From JBLIOB01 sp047639575 (GTDB taxonomy: Bacteria > Bacteroidota > Bacteroidia > Flavobacteriales_D > Parvicellaceae), in NCBI GenBank assembly GCA_047639575.1, contig JBLIOB010000081.1:1-16049 (forward strand): a DNA stretch of 16,049 nt. Reading direction: 5' to 3'. The position numbers and the translations under genes were made by a program. Position 1 is the stretch's first letter; the number at the start of each line of letters is the position of its first letter. The notes beneath the pieces are model-generated. The model did not search any database. It was not told where the DNA came from and saw only the letters and a program-made list of their open reading frames with translations. Shown here piece by piece: positions 15,654-16,049 of the stretch.

Positions 15654-16049
<396 letters not shown>

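Overview
The window is AT-rich and reads as a chromosomal segment from a member of the Bacteroidota, most likely Flavobacteriales. The evidence is a PorP/SprF-type outer-membrane protein end, a Porin_10-type putative porin, a patatin/Omp85-barrel fusion, DUF4836/DUF3352-like envelope proteins, almost no Shine-Dalgarno sequences, and Gln right after most predicted signal-peptide cleavage sites. I see no mobile element, CRISPR array, phage gene or tRNA. The gene content is ordinary housekeeping and envelope genes, packed very tightly.

Layout, left to right. 1-335: 3' end of a PorP/SprF-like gene (+). 450-938: small two-helix membrane protein (+). 969-2378: secreted protein with a long helical N-terminal part and a C-terminal CAP domain (+). 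2379-3596: DUF1343/NamZ-type exo-N-acetylmuramidase (-), abutting the CAP gene stop to stop. 3611-5272: FtsX/LolCE-type ABC permease with a TTG start and an unusual repeat-containing periplasmic insertion (+). 5309-6670: cystathionine beta-synthase with two CBS domains (+). 6670-7452: BtuF-like metal/cobalamin-receptor fold without a signal peptide (+), joined to the previous gene by TAATG. 11448-7428: three-gene operon on the minus strand (lipoprotein, secreted DUF4836-like protein, membrane-anchored DUF3352-like protein), each joined to the next by ATGA. 11494-13815: patatin-POTRA-barrel protein (+). 15418-13808: putative porin (-). 15431-15461: strong rRNA terminator (-). About 15465-15574: 5S rRNA (-). 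About 15654 to beyond the end: 3' part of 23S rRNA (-).

How the genes relate. Most products act in the envelope: secretion, peptidoglycan turnover, lipid or lipoprotein handling and the outer membrane. The cystathionine beta-synthase/BtuF-like pair is the one metabolic unit, and would connect homocysteine handling with a possible cobalamin or metal binder. The best candidate for an undescribed system is the minus-strand three-gene module, whose two large proteins look like diverged paralogs and whose function is unknown. Also notable are the inserted repeat domain in the permease, three convergent junctions with no terminator room, and a porin gene starting 12 nt after the rRNA terminator.
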